Source: Ceratobasidium sp. AG-K
Taxonomy: Eukaryota; Basidiomycota; Agaricomycetes; Cantharellales; Ceratobasidiaceae
NCBI GenBank assembly: GCA_037039685.1
Contig: JAWNGF010000009.1
Location: forward strand, 186,001 to 250,000
Length of the DNA: 64,000 nt
Direction: 5' to 3'
Shown: positions 22,809-35,900 of the stretch, piece after piece
Layout of the letters: every line of letters starts with the position of its first letter
Position numbering within the stretch: position 1 is the stretch's first letter
Translations under genes and position numbers: made by a program
The notes under the pieces: model-generated
The model's database searches: none
Seen by the model: only the letters and a program-made list of their open reading frames with translations
Told to the model about the DNA's origin: nothing

Positions 22809-25800
22809 TTACGACGCGGGGGCGGGGGCGCACAATTGTTCCTCAGTGTTCACGTCAGTCATGAGGCTGTCTTCTTCATCACTCTCGTAATCTTCATCGT
22901 CCCTGGCGACATCCCTTGGACCAAATTTGCCAATGCTCGTACTGGTAGCTGGATCCATCTGCAACCGGGCAGACGAGTTTTGGATGGCCTGGAGCCACGC
23001 CTTAGACTGGCGTAGCATTGTCTGAGTGAGATTGGCGAGTTCTCGCCGCTTGATCATTTCCGCCTTGTTATCGGCAGGGATATCCCAAAGAACGGAAACG
23101 ACAACTTCGACCTGGTCCGGAAACGCTCAAATAAGTATCACGTGTGCTGGGATACGGTTGCACGTACCTTCTCTGACAACTCGCTAAACGCGAGATGCAA
23201 CAATGCACCAATATCCTCGGCTGCTTGCTCCAGTTGATGAAATAGTGCATTGGCACCGTCTGAAAAGGCGCTCTGCCGGATGTGATCAATCTGATCGTGA
23301 AACATTTGCTATAGACACATTTGGGTAAGGATAGAATTATACGGGGCAAACCCGATCTCACCTTCTGCCGGGCCACACTTCCAGGTCCGGCCTGTGCCGC
23401 TGCCTCGGAATACGCGTTACGCAACTCCTTCTTGATATGCGGGGTGAGACCTCGTGAAATGTCCTTCTGCGCGTTCGTAAGGTAGTCTTTGATATTATTC
23501 AAAATAGTGTTTGTCGTGACATGGGCTTCGTTGAACGCGAGTAGGCACTGATCTTGGCATCGGTCCTTCAGACCTGGTGGGGCTGAGGTTTGAATCTGGT
23601 GCAGTAACTTGGACAGCTCGCCTTGCGCGGCTTGCATCAGAGGGGCGAACATGTCCGAGTCCGAGTCGAATACTCGAGCCCAAGAGGGAGCCATCTCGCG
23701 GGTCATCGGCCCTACCAAATCTGCATTCAAGTCTCCTCTATGTTCGCCTTCGTGACGGAGGACTAGAGAAGATACCCAGTAAGTAATGCAACCACCATGA
23801 CAAGGCAACACTTACCCGCTCGATAGGTCTGCCAATGAACAGAATCTGCCAGCTTATCTGAAGTCTCGACGGCTGCCATTTTTGATTTATCGGCACCTGC
23901 ACGACACCGCTCCGCGATCACGTCATGAAACGTCTGTTTCATTTGCCCGACGCAGTCTTCAACGACGACTCGCAAGGTCTGTATCATAAAATTAGACTGA
24001 GATTCAGATCGCAAATTAGATTGACATACCTGACGAAGTCGAAAAGAAACACTTTTATTGGTTTGTTGGTTGGTGTAACGCTCCTGATCAAGAAGATCGC
24101 GGGCCCGTTGAGCCATCGCGGCTAATTTCTGGTTGGCAGCGGGCGAAGGTGGGAGGGTCATTGTCTTTCGACGAACTCGCGATGGCTTGACGGGGGTGGT
24201 TGGCTTTGAAGGAGCGGCGGGCTTAGTGGAGGTAAGGCCTAGATCATTCCCCTTGTCGATGCTGGATTGCTGGACACTTGATTCCCAGGCCTCGGCCAAC
24301 GCCAGACGATCGGTCATATTTGCCCCCTGTACCTCGTTGACGTAGGACAGAACGGCTTCTAGAAGCGCGCTCAACCGCTCTAAAAGGGAGCGAGCCGCCC
24401 GTTCACGAGCATGGGTTGTTAGCTTGTGGCACCAGTCTTGAAGCATCGGTATTTCAGTGTCTTTGATTTTTGTGAAGCAGCTTGGTCCACCGTCGCCTCT
24501 GACTTGTCCTACAGATCCGCGTCAGGATAGTTATACCTACTTGTGAGGCTAAACTCACTTTGGATTCGAATATAGTCGCGCGACGAGCACGTAAAGACAG
24601 GAAGATTGATGGTACTGTAATCTAAGATATATCACATTTCAGCTAATCAGATACCATTAACGAGATCAACGCTTACCGCGCAGCTCTGTGGCAGGATCAA
24701 AAGTGTCGGGGTTCTTGGCCTCTGCTTCGGCTTCTAATAATTAATAGCGTTGCGTGAGTGACCATGTACCTATGTATCAATGGGTTAGACGTACGGTCTA
24801 TCTGCTTCAACCCCTGCCTAAAGTCTTCCTTCAAAGCGTCCTTTGAATACTATTGAACAAAGTGAGTCTTATGGACCTTCGCACCAAGCCAAAATGAAAC
24901 GCGCACCTCATTTCTATGAGCGGAGCAGAACGCATTCGTTTCCATTTGTAACCTGGCTAGCAGCTTATTAGGTTCTTCAGCCCAGACCTTCGCCTCCGCG
25001 AGCTCCTTCCCAAGCTGCTGCTTCTTCTCGTGCATGGCCTTGATCTCGTCGCCCTTCTTCGCGATGAGCCGCCTCAAGCCTGCTTGTGTGGCCGGACCAG
25101 CCGGCACAACGGGGGCCGCAACGACGGGTGCGCGCTTGGGTGCTGAAGGCCCATCGAAGCTCAAGATATCAACAAATTCGTCGTCGGAATCTGAAATGAC
25201 AATCACTTCGTGCTCTGGGGGATACGGCTTCCGTTGTTCTTGAACTTGTTCTTCCTTGTCTTCATCGGTCCCAGGGACAATGTCGTCGTCCTCGAGTTCG
25301 TCAACTTCTTCGGGGTCCTCGAATAGCGCATCTCCATTGTCAATGTCCATGGGCTCGCCCATGCCACCACGCTCGAGGTCGGATAAATGCATATCTTCGT
25401 TATCCATGCGGGCTCGTTTCCCGCTGGCTCTCCGGTTGCCACTTGGTCGTTTACGCTTTTTGGGGGTTGGGCGCTTAGGCACCTGATAACCAGGAGCGGT
25501 AAGGTACGGCTTGAATGGTTGACGAGCCTTGAGAGCCTTGAGATGTTCCTTGTATTCAGTGTGCATGTCTTTCAGAATTTTAGTCTGGTAGACGTTTTCT
25601 GAATAGAATCGGACGCGTCAGTAGAGCGTCCTCTCGCAGACCAGCGAAAATCAGGGCACAACAGCAGGGATGCGGTTCGAGGTTTCCCGGACTCACCGGC
25701 GATTTCATCCTCCTTGGCAGCTACGGCGCCCCTGCGCTCATCTATTTCATGGTTCGCAGCCTTGATCTTCGTCCTAATTTTAACGAGATCTGGATCGCCC

Positions 25801-27741
25801 CAGAGGCCAAGTGCGCCAATAACCTCGCTGCACGATATATCGTCCGTCTTGGTCGCAATGAACGTGACATTGCCGGCATCGTAGCTGAAATTGAATTCAT
25901 GAGTACGATTTATCATGGTTGATTCAGAACATGCACATACTTGCCGTCTAAAACAATCCCATGAGCCAAGTCGTTTCAGTGAGACGGCCTAGATTTCAGA
26001 TCTAAACCTTACGTACCCACTACAAAGCTAAGTCAATCACATGAGCGTAAATCTAAGCAACTAGAGCTCACTCATTAACTGCGTCTTAAACGCTTCTCCT
26101 AACAAATCTAAATATAATGTTATGTTAACAGGATGCAGGTGCTGCAACAACCAACGAGCTCCTACCTTTCGCCACCTTGTCGTCCACCGCTCTTGAGATA
26201 AGATTCAGAAGTCGGGTTACGATCGTGAACACCATACTCACCTTGTGATTGGCGCCACAATCCAAATGCATTGACACTTTTTCATATATTCCTTTGCGAT
26301 ATTCGCCCGAGCCAAGTTGGTATCAGCAACGCCGGGCAAGTCCACCAAGACAGCGCCGCAGCTAATCGCATTCGACTTGCACCATACGCGGACCATTCGA
26401 ATAAGAGGCCAAAGCGCCGCTTCCTTGGACGGGACATTGTCCTTCTTCGACCTCCCGCGCTTAGTGCGTTTCGGGTCCTTCGAGTCGATATACGGTGCAA
26501 TCGCGACCCCAAATTCTTCAGAGTTGGGGCGATTGATGTTGACGGTCGAGTCGAACTTGTTCGCAATACTAAGGTCCTCCTCGATGATTTGCTGAGGAGT
26601 CATCCCAATAATCTGTTCGACCCGCAAATGGGGATAGACGGCGTGGATCTACAGGTCTCGTCAGTTGGTGTCCACGGGCTACGCTACCTAGAACAAAATG
26701 GATCCACTGTACTAGAACTTACCTTGTGCCACGCTATCCCAGCGTCACTCCGGAGGTCTGCCACACGCTTCGGCTTGCCGGATTCATCGATAAGATCATC
26801 CCGCAGTATTTCGAGCTCAGACTCCCACTCTGTCCGAGAAAGAAATTCCACCTCGGCTACGATGTCACTGGCTTCATGATGTCTGATTTCTGTAACTACA
26901 GCAGTGCACGCTTGGAGAGGATGTGTCACGTGATAGGGTAGTTGATTAATAAACACTGCTTACCTTGCATTCCGCTCGTCGGCACGATATTGTCTAAAAC
27001 GAAATTAATTATTAGGATGGATAAACATTTACGAAATGAAATATGTTACCGTCGAGGATTGCGTTTAAAAGGGATGATTTCCCAGCCCCAGTCGCGCCAC
27101 GAACCGCGATCATAGTCTGGGGCAAGGCAAAGTTCTTGCAACTGGGTTGGGTTAGCATGAGGGTCGAACGCAGGAACGTTGTCTACGTACGATGCGACCT
27201 CGCGGAGCCAAACCTCCTTCCGCAATTCGGTGCTAAGGTCAATCCCTTTGAGATGTGTCTCGACTTCCGCCGCCATTTGGCGCCCCTCAGCCAGCGCATT
27301 CTCGGGGGTATAGTCGATTTCGATCGCCGGCTCGTCGGGAGCCACGGGAGACACTGTCGGAGACGCAGCTTCGTAGGCCTGTTGAGTGCCAACCACGGGT
27401 TCTAATTGTAGCTCAGGCTTGATTGACAGCCCAGGTGGAGGGGGAATAACGAATTGCGACCGGAGAACAGCGGGTTGGGAGTTGGTGGGTCGTGTGGGTT
27501 CAATGGGTTCAGGCTTAACGGTGACTGGATGGTTGGGGAGCGAACGAGCACGGAAAGTACTGGCAGTATTGACATTCGGATAATTTTGTGACAACTGTGA
27601 ATCCTGCGGCTCGCTTTTGACAGCAATCTAGATGGGATGAGGAGTCATTCCAAGTTAACCCGGGTGAACAAACGAAAGAAACGATATATTTAGACGCACA
27701 GGTGGAAGAGAACCTGTTCCCAAAGTAGTGGGATCCATCAT
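22809..27741 (-). CDS. SLIP-GC-like nuclear GTPase (dynamin-type P-loop)
   Basis: Long multi-exon gene. The first exon starts MMDPTTLGTG (ATG 27741) and splices into IAVKSEPQDSQ; an upstream in-frame ATG at 27840 is possible. Order of features: Pro-rich N-terminus; EVWLREVASYVDNVP; Walker A/G1 IAVRGATGAGKSSLLNAIL (about 27110-27055); NIVPTSGMQACTAVVTEIRHH (G2 region); then about 26627 RVEQIIGMTPQQIIEEDL, SKEAALWPLIRMVRVWC and the G3 motif VLVDLPGVADTNLARANIA with ECMKKC-like and IWIVAPITRAV context; TFIATKTDDISCSE (G4-type TKTD, about 25860). A middle acidic/basic segment holds KKRKRPSGNRRASGKR, a likely nuclear signal. C-terminal helices include CLLAFNEAHVTTNTILNNIK and an acidic end. SLIP-GC is a germinal-centre nuclear GTPase of vertebrates; its fungal relatives are uncharacterised. 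The CACGTG pair upstream is noted separately. Confidence 0.78.
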
Positions 27742-29939
27742 TACGGTCGTAGTCCACTTGGTACGCAGAGGAGGGATGGTGATGGGGGTGGCTAAATGAG
27801 GGAGGATGTGGGTGGAGGTCTCGTGGATAGTCACGATCACGTGCTTGTGATCTTGTTTCTCTACTTGCTATTTGTGGCTCGATCTGAGCACACGTGTTTA
27901 CCCTTTCAATTCTTCGAATGAAGGCCGAATTGAACTTGATACAGAAGATATCGCCAGATATCTGAGCTTTAAATGAACATACTAGAACTACTGCCGCCAG
28001 AATGCGTCGGTCTCAGCTCTGCGACTCTAGAATTCTAGAACACCGTCTTTATACCAGTTCAATTGCGTGTCTGCAGTCTAGAACCAATCTCTCAACGACT
28101 CGGCGATATGGCAACAACGCCCGCCCATTATTCTTGATACAACAGTCTCCTCAGCCAAATTTATGCGGGTGGCTGATCTTGCCTAGGGGCACGTGATTCG
28201 GGGTCATTTCCGCCGCACCACCACAGTCGCAACTCCTAAGATATCCCTGCGTCGAGGCCGCTTTGAAACCCCTTCACTGTCGTTGACCACCGTTCCACAA
28301 CTTCGCATGGGAATTCTTACATCTCCTCCGTTGACTTGTCGGCAAATTCGATAACAGACTTGAGGCTCACTCGAAGGGACGTTTAAAAGCTCATGGAACT
28401 GGCATCTTGAACGAAATAGGTGCTATTAGGGCACTAAAATCGAAGCCGTGCTTTTGAGCTACTGCAGTCTGTGCAAATCTATAAAACGGTGGAGGATAGT
28501 ATTTTGTTTGCGGGGCCCTTGGATTTCTGGCAACATATGTTTCATTCTACACTCGCCGAATATTCCACTAGTGACCGATGGCTTTCGAACGAACATCTGT
28601 CCTCGTTGATTCCGGGACTGGTGGCTAGAGTCGAGGACTGTTATAGAATTCCACTCTCGGGTACTTGCTCACTTTGCATATCTAGTCTGAGCCAAATATC
28701 AAATCTAAATTATTGGCTAATCAAAACCAGGTTGGCAATACCATACAGTGCTTGTGGACGTCACAGGCAACAGGGCGACTATGTCAATATGCGACCACAT
28801 GCGTTACTCTCTAAACGGCCACATCCACTAAGAACTAAACGCGTTAGAACATTACTTGATAACGCGAAAGGATCATGTACAGACGTAGACAGTACCCACA
28901 ATATCACATTGAAAGTGAAAGTTGATCGATGTGCGACCCGTTATTGAACTCCTTAGGACACAATTCTATTCAAAATACTATTAAAATTTAGATCTCTGCC
29001 AATGCTATAGTTGCACAATATAAATCCGAGCATTGGGGTGCGCATATAGCCACGGAAACACTTACCTACCCAAGTTCAGGGGACTCGGCCATCTGAGCGG
29101 CTTCCTGTGCTTTACCCGCTTCAAGCGCCGACTTGGTATCTGTGTACACTCTGAACTGCTTGGTGCTTGACCCACGAGACCACATAGCGATCGCCTTGGA
29201 CCTAAACCTTTCATTCCCGTTAGCTTGGGAAGCTCGGTCAGCAACTGCTTGTATTAGGCGTATCCCGACTGGTCTGTTACTCAACCCATCTTGTAACTTT
29301 GTTAATTCTCTGTTTAGCTTTATTCGACAATTCGGCCAGTCTTCACCCGCATTCATGCTTTTTAAATTGACCGCCGGGATTACTGTGGGTGTGATCTAAT
29401 TGTATACGTGTTCCCCATGGCCGTCTCTCTACGTAGTCCAGGACCAATCCCAAAAGCGAGTGTAATGGCAGTCGTTTTTTTCGAACCTTCATCCCTGTAT
29501 TTCGGCCCATCCGGTTGTTACCCACATCATCAGAAGCCCTCTGCTCACTGTGGCCTATACCCTCGCCTTTTAGCGACTTGTATAGGTACTCCGTAACGAT
29601 TTGCCCGCGTTCTCAGCTCCTATGGTCAACGCCGGTGCTGCCATTGAATGATAAAACACATGCTGCAGCCCGGAATGATTTGTTCGACACTTTAGGGTGG
29701 TGGTACATTGATCCTAGGACAAGGGTCACCAGAACACCGATTGTGTTTGCTGACATTGTGATATCCGCCTGACTCACTTGAGGCTAGCGTCTGCAATACA
29801 TTGGAGTGATCTTTGAGTCGAGATGTTGTACTCGGGCTCTCTGAAGAGTTTGCACACTTGGAATGGATTATCCTGATTGCGTTCTTGACCCTATCTCTAG
29901 TTGTCACACTATCTTTGCACAAGACGAAAATTGTCCACT
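27742..29939. other. Upstream region of the GTPase gene, no clear gene
   Basis: CACGTG boxes lie at 27838-27843, 27891-27896 and 28190-28195. A 158-codon plus-strand frame (28471-28947) and a 96-codon minus-strand frame (29066-29356) have no recognisable domain. The part from about 29060 to 29939 may contain further eroded sequence of the GTPase pseudogene, but I could not align it. Confidence 0.4.
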
Positions 29940-30911
29940 CTGAAACTGAGGTGACACACGAGCCTGGTGACACGCTCGAATCCTTGACCAAGTCGATAGT
30001 TTGCAGCGGCGAGAACATGAAAGGGCCGCGGTTCGCAGGTCGTACCACTCGGGTCAACGGCCAGAGTGACATTTCTGGAATGCCTTCCTCGGCAATCGTG
30101 GCCATAACGATCTTCTTCGGAGAGTCAATGTAGTGCCCGATGTTAGAGGGAAAATGGACGGAATCTAGGGATTTGATCTCGCTGGAGATTCGGAGCACAT
30201 CAGCATACTGCTGATTAGATCCAATAATATCACCCGGGGATTTGAGGCAAAGTCTTCGGCCGTAAGCCGAGGGTAGACTGCATGAATCTAATTTCGAAGA
30301 AACGAGGTTTTGCCGTGTGAAGAACTCAATCACATATGTGTGATTGCTGTCGAATACTTATCTTCTGCCACAGACTACGCGTGTCGCCCCCCTTTTTAGT
30401 TGCGAGATCATGGGTGAGTGATTGCATCTCGCATCTCCATTCATCCCGAGTAATTTTAGCCTATATTGTATTTTTCTCGTGGTGGCCTACTTCCGTGGCT
30501 ACAGCAGTGCGGACTAACACTAAAGTCAATACACACATCGTGGTGACGCCAAGGGGGTAGAGAAATGGATTTACCCCCGATACTAATGGTAGGGCGATAT
30601 TATCTACATAAATTCGAGTTAAGTTCGCTAAGATTTAAGTAGAACGAACCCATCCGAGAAGCGCGTCGGTCAATGATGATTTACCGGCGCCAGTTGATCC
30701 GCAAACGGCGATCAGGTTTGCTTTCCCTGCTCTCGCGGTGAATACTTTCAATGTCCTGTAGCCACACGGCCTTGCCAATTTTAGAGCGAACATCTGGCTT
30801 CCTCACATGATCTTCAATGTCCTGTGCCGCCTGAGCGCCCCAGTCCACTCCTTTTTCAGTAGTGTAACAAATCTCTTTCGTTGAGCTGTACGTCATTTCT
30901 GAAACGAGCAA
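29940..30911 (-). pseudogene. Decayed SLIP-GC-like GTPase paralogue
   Basis: Fragments match the GTPase at 22809-27741 in the same order. IGKAVWLQDIE (about 30770) aligns with RKEVWLREVA. A P-loop LIAVCGSTGAGKSSLTDALLG (about 30720-30660) aligns with MIAVRGATGAGKSSLLNAIL. RTAVATEVGHHEKNTI followed by AKITRDEW (about 30515-30435) aligns with CTAVVTEIRHHEASDI and VEFLSRTEW, but with an in-frame TAG between the two pieces. IHAVYPRLTAEDFA and, in another frame, HYIDSPKK and LWPLTRVVR align with the next exons. The G3 motif and everything after it could not be found. A frame change also separates the VWLQDIE and P-loop pieces. Premature stop, frame changes and loss of G3 support a pseudogene, although the P-loop itself is perfect. 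Confidence 0.7.
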
Positions 30912-31470
30912 CCGTTATAATTATAATACAAAGTGCAGGATAGATCAGTTTTGAAAACGTACATCCGAGCCATGCAGTAAATTAGCATACGTCCGATGAA
31001 TGAACGAGAACAGTATTGAATGGTTGAGTTTCTATACCCTTCGCTGACCGTAATACCTGAGCTACTCACAATAACTTGAATCAAATAGCAGGCCCCAGTG
31101 ATAGAATCCAGGGGCAAGGGCCTCATAATCACGTGAGCTTAACCTTATAAGCTACAGGCGGATTTAGCATACACGTGTTTTACTCGACCTCAATCAGATT
31201 ATCGGACAAACAACACTAACCTACTCAGTATTTCTATTTAGTTTTCTCCTCCATCGTACCGCATACCGCGACCAGCGTATGTTTTCCCGCTCTCTGTTTT
31301 CACGTTGTTTTCGAGCCTGCATTTCAGAAAGGAGGCGCTATAACTATCACCGGTGTCAAGAGCGTATCGAAGCATACATCTCAATAAGGTATGGTGGTAT
31401 GAATAGGATACAAAGCTGTGATAATTCCGCAATATCAAGCAGGTATTTCTTCGCCGCATTGACCATCCCC
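30912..31470. promoter_or_regulatory. Intergenic with paired CACGTG boxes
   Basis: Lies between the decayed GTPase and the Nta1-like gene. CACGTG occurs at 31130-31135 and 31172-31177, 42 bp apart, comparable to the pair upstream of the intact GTPase. The reading frame of Nta1 stays open upstream of its proposed start, with in-frame ATGs at 31279 and 31399, so part of this could be a longer N-terminus. Confidence 0.45.
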
Positions 31471-32781
31471 ATGAGTGAACCAACTGTCTCGGAGAAATTG
31501 GAGCGTGGGCCAATTAGGTTGGGGCTTGTACAGTTTGATGCAAAGGTTTGCAACATCGGTACTTCGTAGCTGCTGCTCCCGTTCACGGAGTACTGCATCC
31601 GTCCAGGTCGAGAACGTAGAATATAATGTTCAGCGGGTGAAGGATCGTATCGCGAGGTTAGCTTGCGTCAATAAAGCTAGCATTTAACCCTCGATGATTA
31701 ATAGTATGCGCGGTCCTCGAAATCTGGAACAAGTGTAGCTTAGAGCCGGGAACCGTTGACTTACTCTGTCTCCCCGAGATGTCTTTTACTGGTACGCTTT
31801 GCGTCTGGAATCTGGCCTCTCACGTAAACATCTCATGTCCATTAACAGGCTATATTTTTCCAACTGCCGACTCGATACGTCCTTTTGTAGAGGGATCAGA
31901 CGGCCCTTCAAGGGCAGCATGCGCCGGGATTGCTCAGCGATTGAAGTGCTATGTTGTTGCGGGATACCCTGCCTCCCCTCTAACCCTGAAGGAAAGCGAG
32001 GGCCAAGTTGGAGAAGGAGAAACTAATGAAGCCCAGGAAAGCGCGGCAAAAGCCGAGGGGGTAGCAAGGAATAACGCAATTGTTGTCGATCCAAGTGGAA
32101 ATGTCATACATGAATATACCAAGACGAACATGTTCGAAGCCGATTTGCCATGGGCACAACCTGGTGCGTGCTGGGAGTTTCCACTAGCTCGACCAGCCCT
32201 CTAACTACACAGAAACCCCTCCAGGCAGCGGGTTTTCAACATTTTCAACTCCTTTAGAAGCCCTAGGCACGATTTCTATCGCTATATGCATGGATCTGAA
32301 CCCACACCCCCCTAACGTGTGGAAATCGGCGGAAGGTATAGACCGTTGATGTTAAACGAATATGCGAGATTGACTTGAGCTTAAAGAAGGGCCGTATGAG
32401 CTGGCAGACTACTGTATCGAGCACAATGTCCGAACACTCATTCTTCTTTGCGCCTGGCTCGATTCTGGCAACGCACCCGAAGACACACAATATGACGCCC
32501 AAACAGTCAGCTATTGGATTACGAGACTACGGCCATTTTGGTACTCAGGGTCAGACAAATATACAGTGGTTATATGTAACCGAACTGGCAAGGAGAGAGG
32601 TCTGTATCTATCCAGATCGTGTATAATGCTCTGTCTTTTCTGATGATTCTTGCTCTGCGTAGGGAGCACTTTTGCGGGATCATCGACCGTATTACGCAGC
32701 CAAACCGATAAGCATTTGCCAAAAATCCTGACAATTATGGGCAGAGAGGAAGAGGCTGTTCGGGTTGTTGATCTTGAATGA
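31471..32781 (+). CDS. nta1: Protein N-terminal asparagine/glutamine amidase Nta1 (nitrilase superfamily)
   Basis: Nta1 deamidates N-terminal Asn or Gln to Asp or Glu, creating secondary degrons of the Arg/N-end rule pathway. The start MSEPTVSEKLERGP runs into the first nitrilase strand IRLGLVQFDAKV. Introns of roughly 50-125 nt lie after CNIG, RIA, SFTG, AQPG, SAEE and KERG; all junctions are in frame. The catalytic triad is visible: Glu in LLCLPEMSFTGY (about 31768-31855), Lys in YTKTNMFEAD (about 32115) and Cys in ISIAICMDLNPH (about 32275). DLNPH after the cysteine is typical of Nta1 rather than of other nitrilases. The protein is about 345 residues and ends ...VRVVDLE at 32781. It is convergent with the kinase gene, 185 bp apart. 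Confidence 0.88.
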
Positions 32782-32966
32782 CGAAAAAAGGGAGCAAAGA
32801 CAACACTGACCTTTACTGGATTGGTTACCAAAGCCCATCAATGCACAAATACGTTAAAAGTATAAACTTGATTGATATAGAATACGCAATGCAGTAGGGT
32901 ATGAAACAGAAAACATCACAGCAAACGATTATGGGAAATCCAGGGGAGGCGGCGGATGCTGAAAGT

Positions 32967-35900
32967 CTATGGATGCGGTGGGTTCATTTGAACGTTGGGG
33001 TCCTGCCACGGTATCTCGGTTATTTTGTTACGAGACACTGGCTTTAGCCGTGTCCTAGTCGCTCCTGGTGTGCTAGATGAATGAGCAGAGGTTTCGCTAG
33101 CGGTACGTCGCATAACACCTCTTCGCCTAGGCGCGAGCGCGCTTCGAGGTGCAATATGAGAACTGATATTCCCCTCGCCTGTGCGTGAAATCGATCGGTT
33201 AAGAGGCTCTGGAGTTTGGAGCGAGGGCAATATCTCGCGCGCAAGTTCTCGAACTAGAACCGCTGCGTCGTTCTGACTGAGACGCTCAACGATCTCCAGA
33301 AGGCCGTATCGTCGAACAAGTCCAGTCCGGTCGGGATGAACGTCGAACACCGCACGTAGTATACGGAGGAGGTTCAGACGCGTGACTGCTTTCCCGTGTC
33401 CAATGCGGTCGGTGACACGACGGAAGAACTGGGATTTACTAGAGATCCCTAGAGTAATGCTCTGAGACAACCGACAAATCTTCAGGAACGGGTCAAGTAG
33501 GCCCTCAAAAGAGTTGGCTTTGGCATTAGTGAAGCACTTGAGCATCGCTTCAAGAGGGTCGGCTTGAATGAGGAAGTCCTCGACTCTCGAAGTTTCGTCC
33601 TGGAGCCTTCACATAACCCCGAGTTAGAACAAAACATAGGATGCACAAATAATAACTTACCAAGCTAGTATGGCCTCGAGCGCACTAACCTGGAAGTAGG
33701 GATCGGAAAGCAAGCGCAAGTAAAGGTCGAGGCAGTTATGCTGCCACAAAAGTGTTCGGCAACTCTTGCCAGCGCTCGCAAGATCGCAAAGAATAGGCAG
33801 CGCGAACTGCTTGAGAGGAGAGGTAGTCTCCGCAACCCGGACCAGACTCGAAATAATCCCTGCTTGAGCGGCCTCCTCTTGGCGGCCTTTGTTCAGTCGA
33901 CATAGATTGAAACATGTTTGGAAGATGTGATTCGCGATTTCCTGTGTGTCCGGTCAGAGCGCGTCGTAGAAACCCAACGGAAACTTACAGCACTATGTGG
34001 CCCCGCGCCATGCTCATCCAAGATGCGAACAAGAATCTCGATCGCGTTGGCGTTTTGGAGAGCGTCCAATAGGGTTGGGTTCATAGACAAATGTTTCACT
34101 GCCTTCAGTATTACCACCAAGTGGTCCGGCTCCAAGAGTTCACAGGCTCGTAACAACCCTAAAGAACAGTTACTGATTGAGCTGAAGGGTCCACATAGGA
34201 CATACTCACGCCGTATCACCTTGCGAGCACCTAACGCATTCCGGACAGAGGCGTCCGAGTGGGAAACTTGACAAAATACAAGCAATGTTTGTAAAATCTT
34301 GGCCTTCATTTCATCAGCGGGCTCCCCGTGAGTCGCGATCACGTTCAGTAGCGCCGAAGACAATGGATCTAATAATCCCTCGCGAATGAACATGCGACAA
34401 AAGTCATTTTTTGGAGTTGGACCCTGCAAACCAATTTAGCGTACCATCATGAGTTACAACGCATATACCCTACCTGAAGTTCGAATACGCTTCCGATGCC
34501 ATTAAGAGCATGGGCTACCAGGTTGGTTTGGTTTGAATAGTCCTCGTCCAATAAATCAACCAGAACTTTCAGGCCACGGCATCTAGCAAGCGCATTCAGT
34601 CGTCTGATTGACAATGGCTGGTCAAAACTCACGAGATAAACATCTGTAACGTTAGTACCGACGTCTGGCACAGTACCCGGATGAAGGTCGATGCCTCGAT
34701 GCGACATTCGGCCGAGTATTTCTTAGTGGTGAAGTCTGTCGGTGTCCTGGGTAAGTACTAAGTCATCGACAAGCCAAAGCAGCGTACTCATTACTACTGG
34801 GATACCGCTGTAATCTACGTTAGCCAAGAGCTGGTATAAACTAGCGAATCGAGCTCACCCAATCAAGCAGAAACTCTCCAAGAACCCGAAGTCGCTCGTA
34901 ACCAGCTAATACCATACGTTGAGTGACATTGGCAGCATCATCCTGGTTGACACGTACCACATTGATGATTTTTAGTAGTCGAATAATCACATCTCGTGAT
35001 GGTTTTGACTCTAGGACCTCCAATATGGTGAGCATACCGTGCGCAGAAACGAGTTGGGCCTGCATCTCGGGTGCCTCGGCCATAATGTTGAGGAGTTCAT
35101 CGCACGCCTCGCGTTGCTGGAAGTCAGGTGCCGTTGGCTCAAGCTTATCGATCAGCGCGTTAACCGACGCAGTAAGTCGAGCGTGGCGATCACGGTTTAG
35201 GTTGGTCTCCAAGTCGTGCTCATCAAACCCTTCGTCGATCTGCATACATTTAGACAGCGCTTTACGCGTGGCTAAAATCCAATCTCACCTCAGCAAAGGG
35301 ATCCTCCTCGTCAGAGTCTTCGTCGCCCAACCAAGAACGTTTCGACAACCTTGTATTTAGCTGTAGAGTGTGCATCTGCACTTCGGGAGCTATGTCCTGT
35401 CAATATATCATCTAAGAATGATCCACAATAGGACTTACCATTACTTCCTGGCTTGCCAAATACGTCCTCGTAATCCTCATCCTCGTCTTCCGTGTACCTC
35501 TCCAACTCTTGCGGTGCTTTGCGCATTTCAGCTCGCCCAAGCGACCCAGCAGGATGCGGCTGAGACACAACGCGATTATGACCAAGTATAGGCGCCGATT
35601 GTGGAGGTGGAGTAATCGGGGAAGGACCGGGTCTGGAGAAGTGACCAGATAGAGGCCGGCCTTTAGTGGGTGTGAGATCCAGGGCCAATTCGCTGGCGGT
35701 TGGACGAGCAGATATGCGTTGAATGTCATCCGGATGAAATAACCCACGGCGAGATCCGTTTTTCATCTAAAGTACCAGATTGAGTACGCCAGCGAATATA
35801 CTACTCGAATTCACATACCCTGAAACTGGCCACCTTGGCCTCGAGCATATCTTCATCCTCACCTCCGAGATCGGAGTAATCCTCAATTATCGCACTCATC

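Noticed and set aside
28471..28947. 158-codon plus-strand frame
   Set aside because: Longest unassigned frame in the intergenic part but lacks recognisable domains or helix pattern; in a region next to a pseudogene. Would be revived by a transcript or by conservation.
29066..29356. 96-codon minus-strand frame containing FRVYTDTKSALEAG, reminiscent of RNase H of retroelements
   Set aside because: Only a short weak resemblance; the other catalytic blocks of RNase H and any reverse transcriptase signatures were not found nearby.
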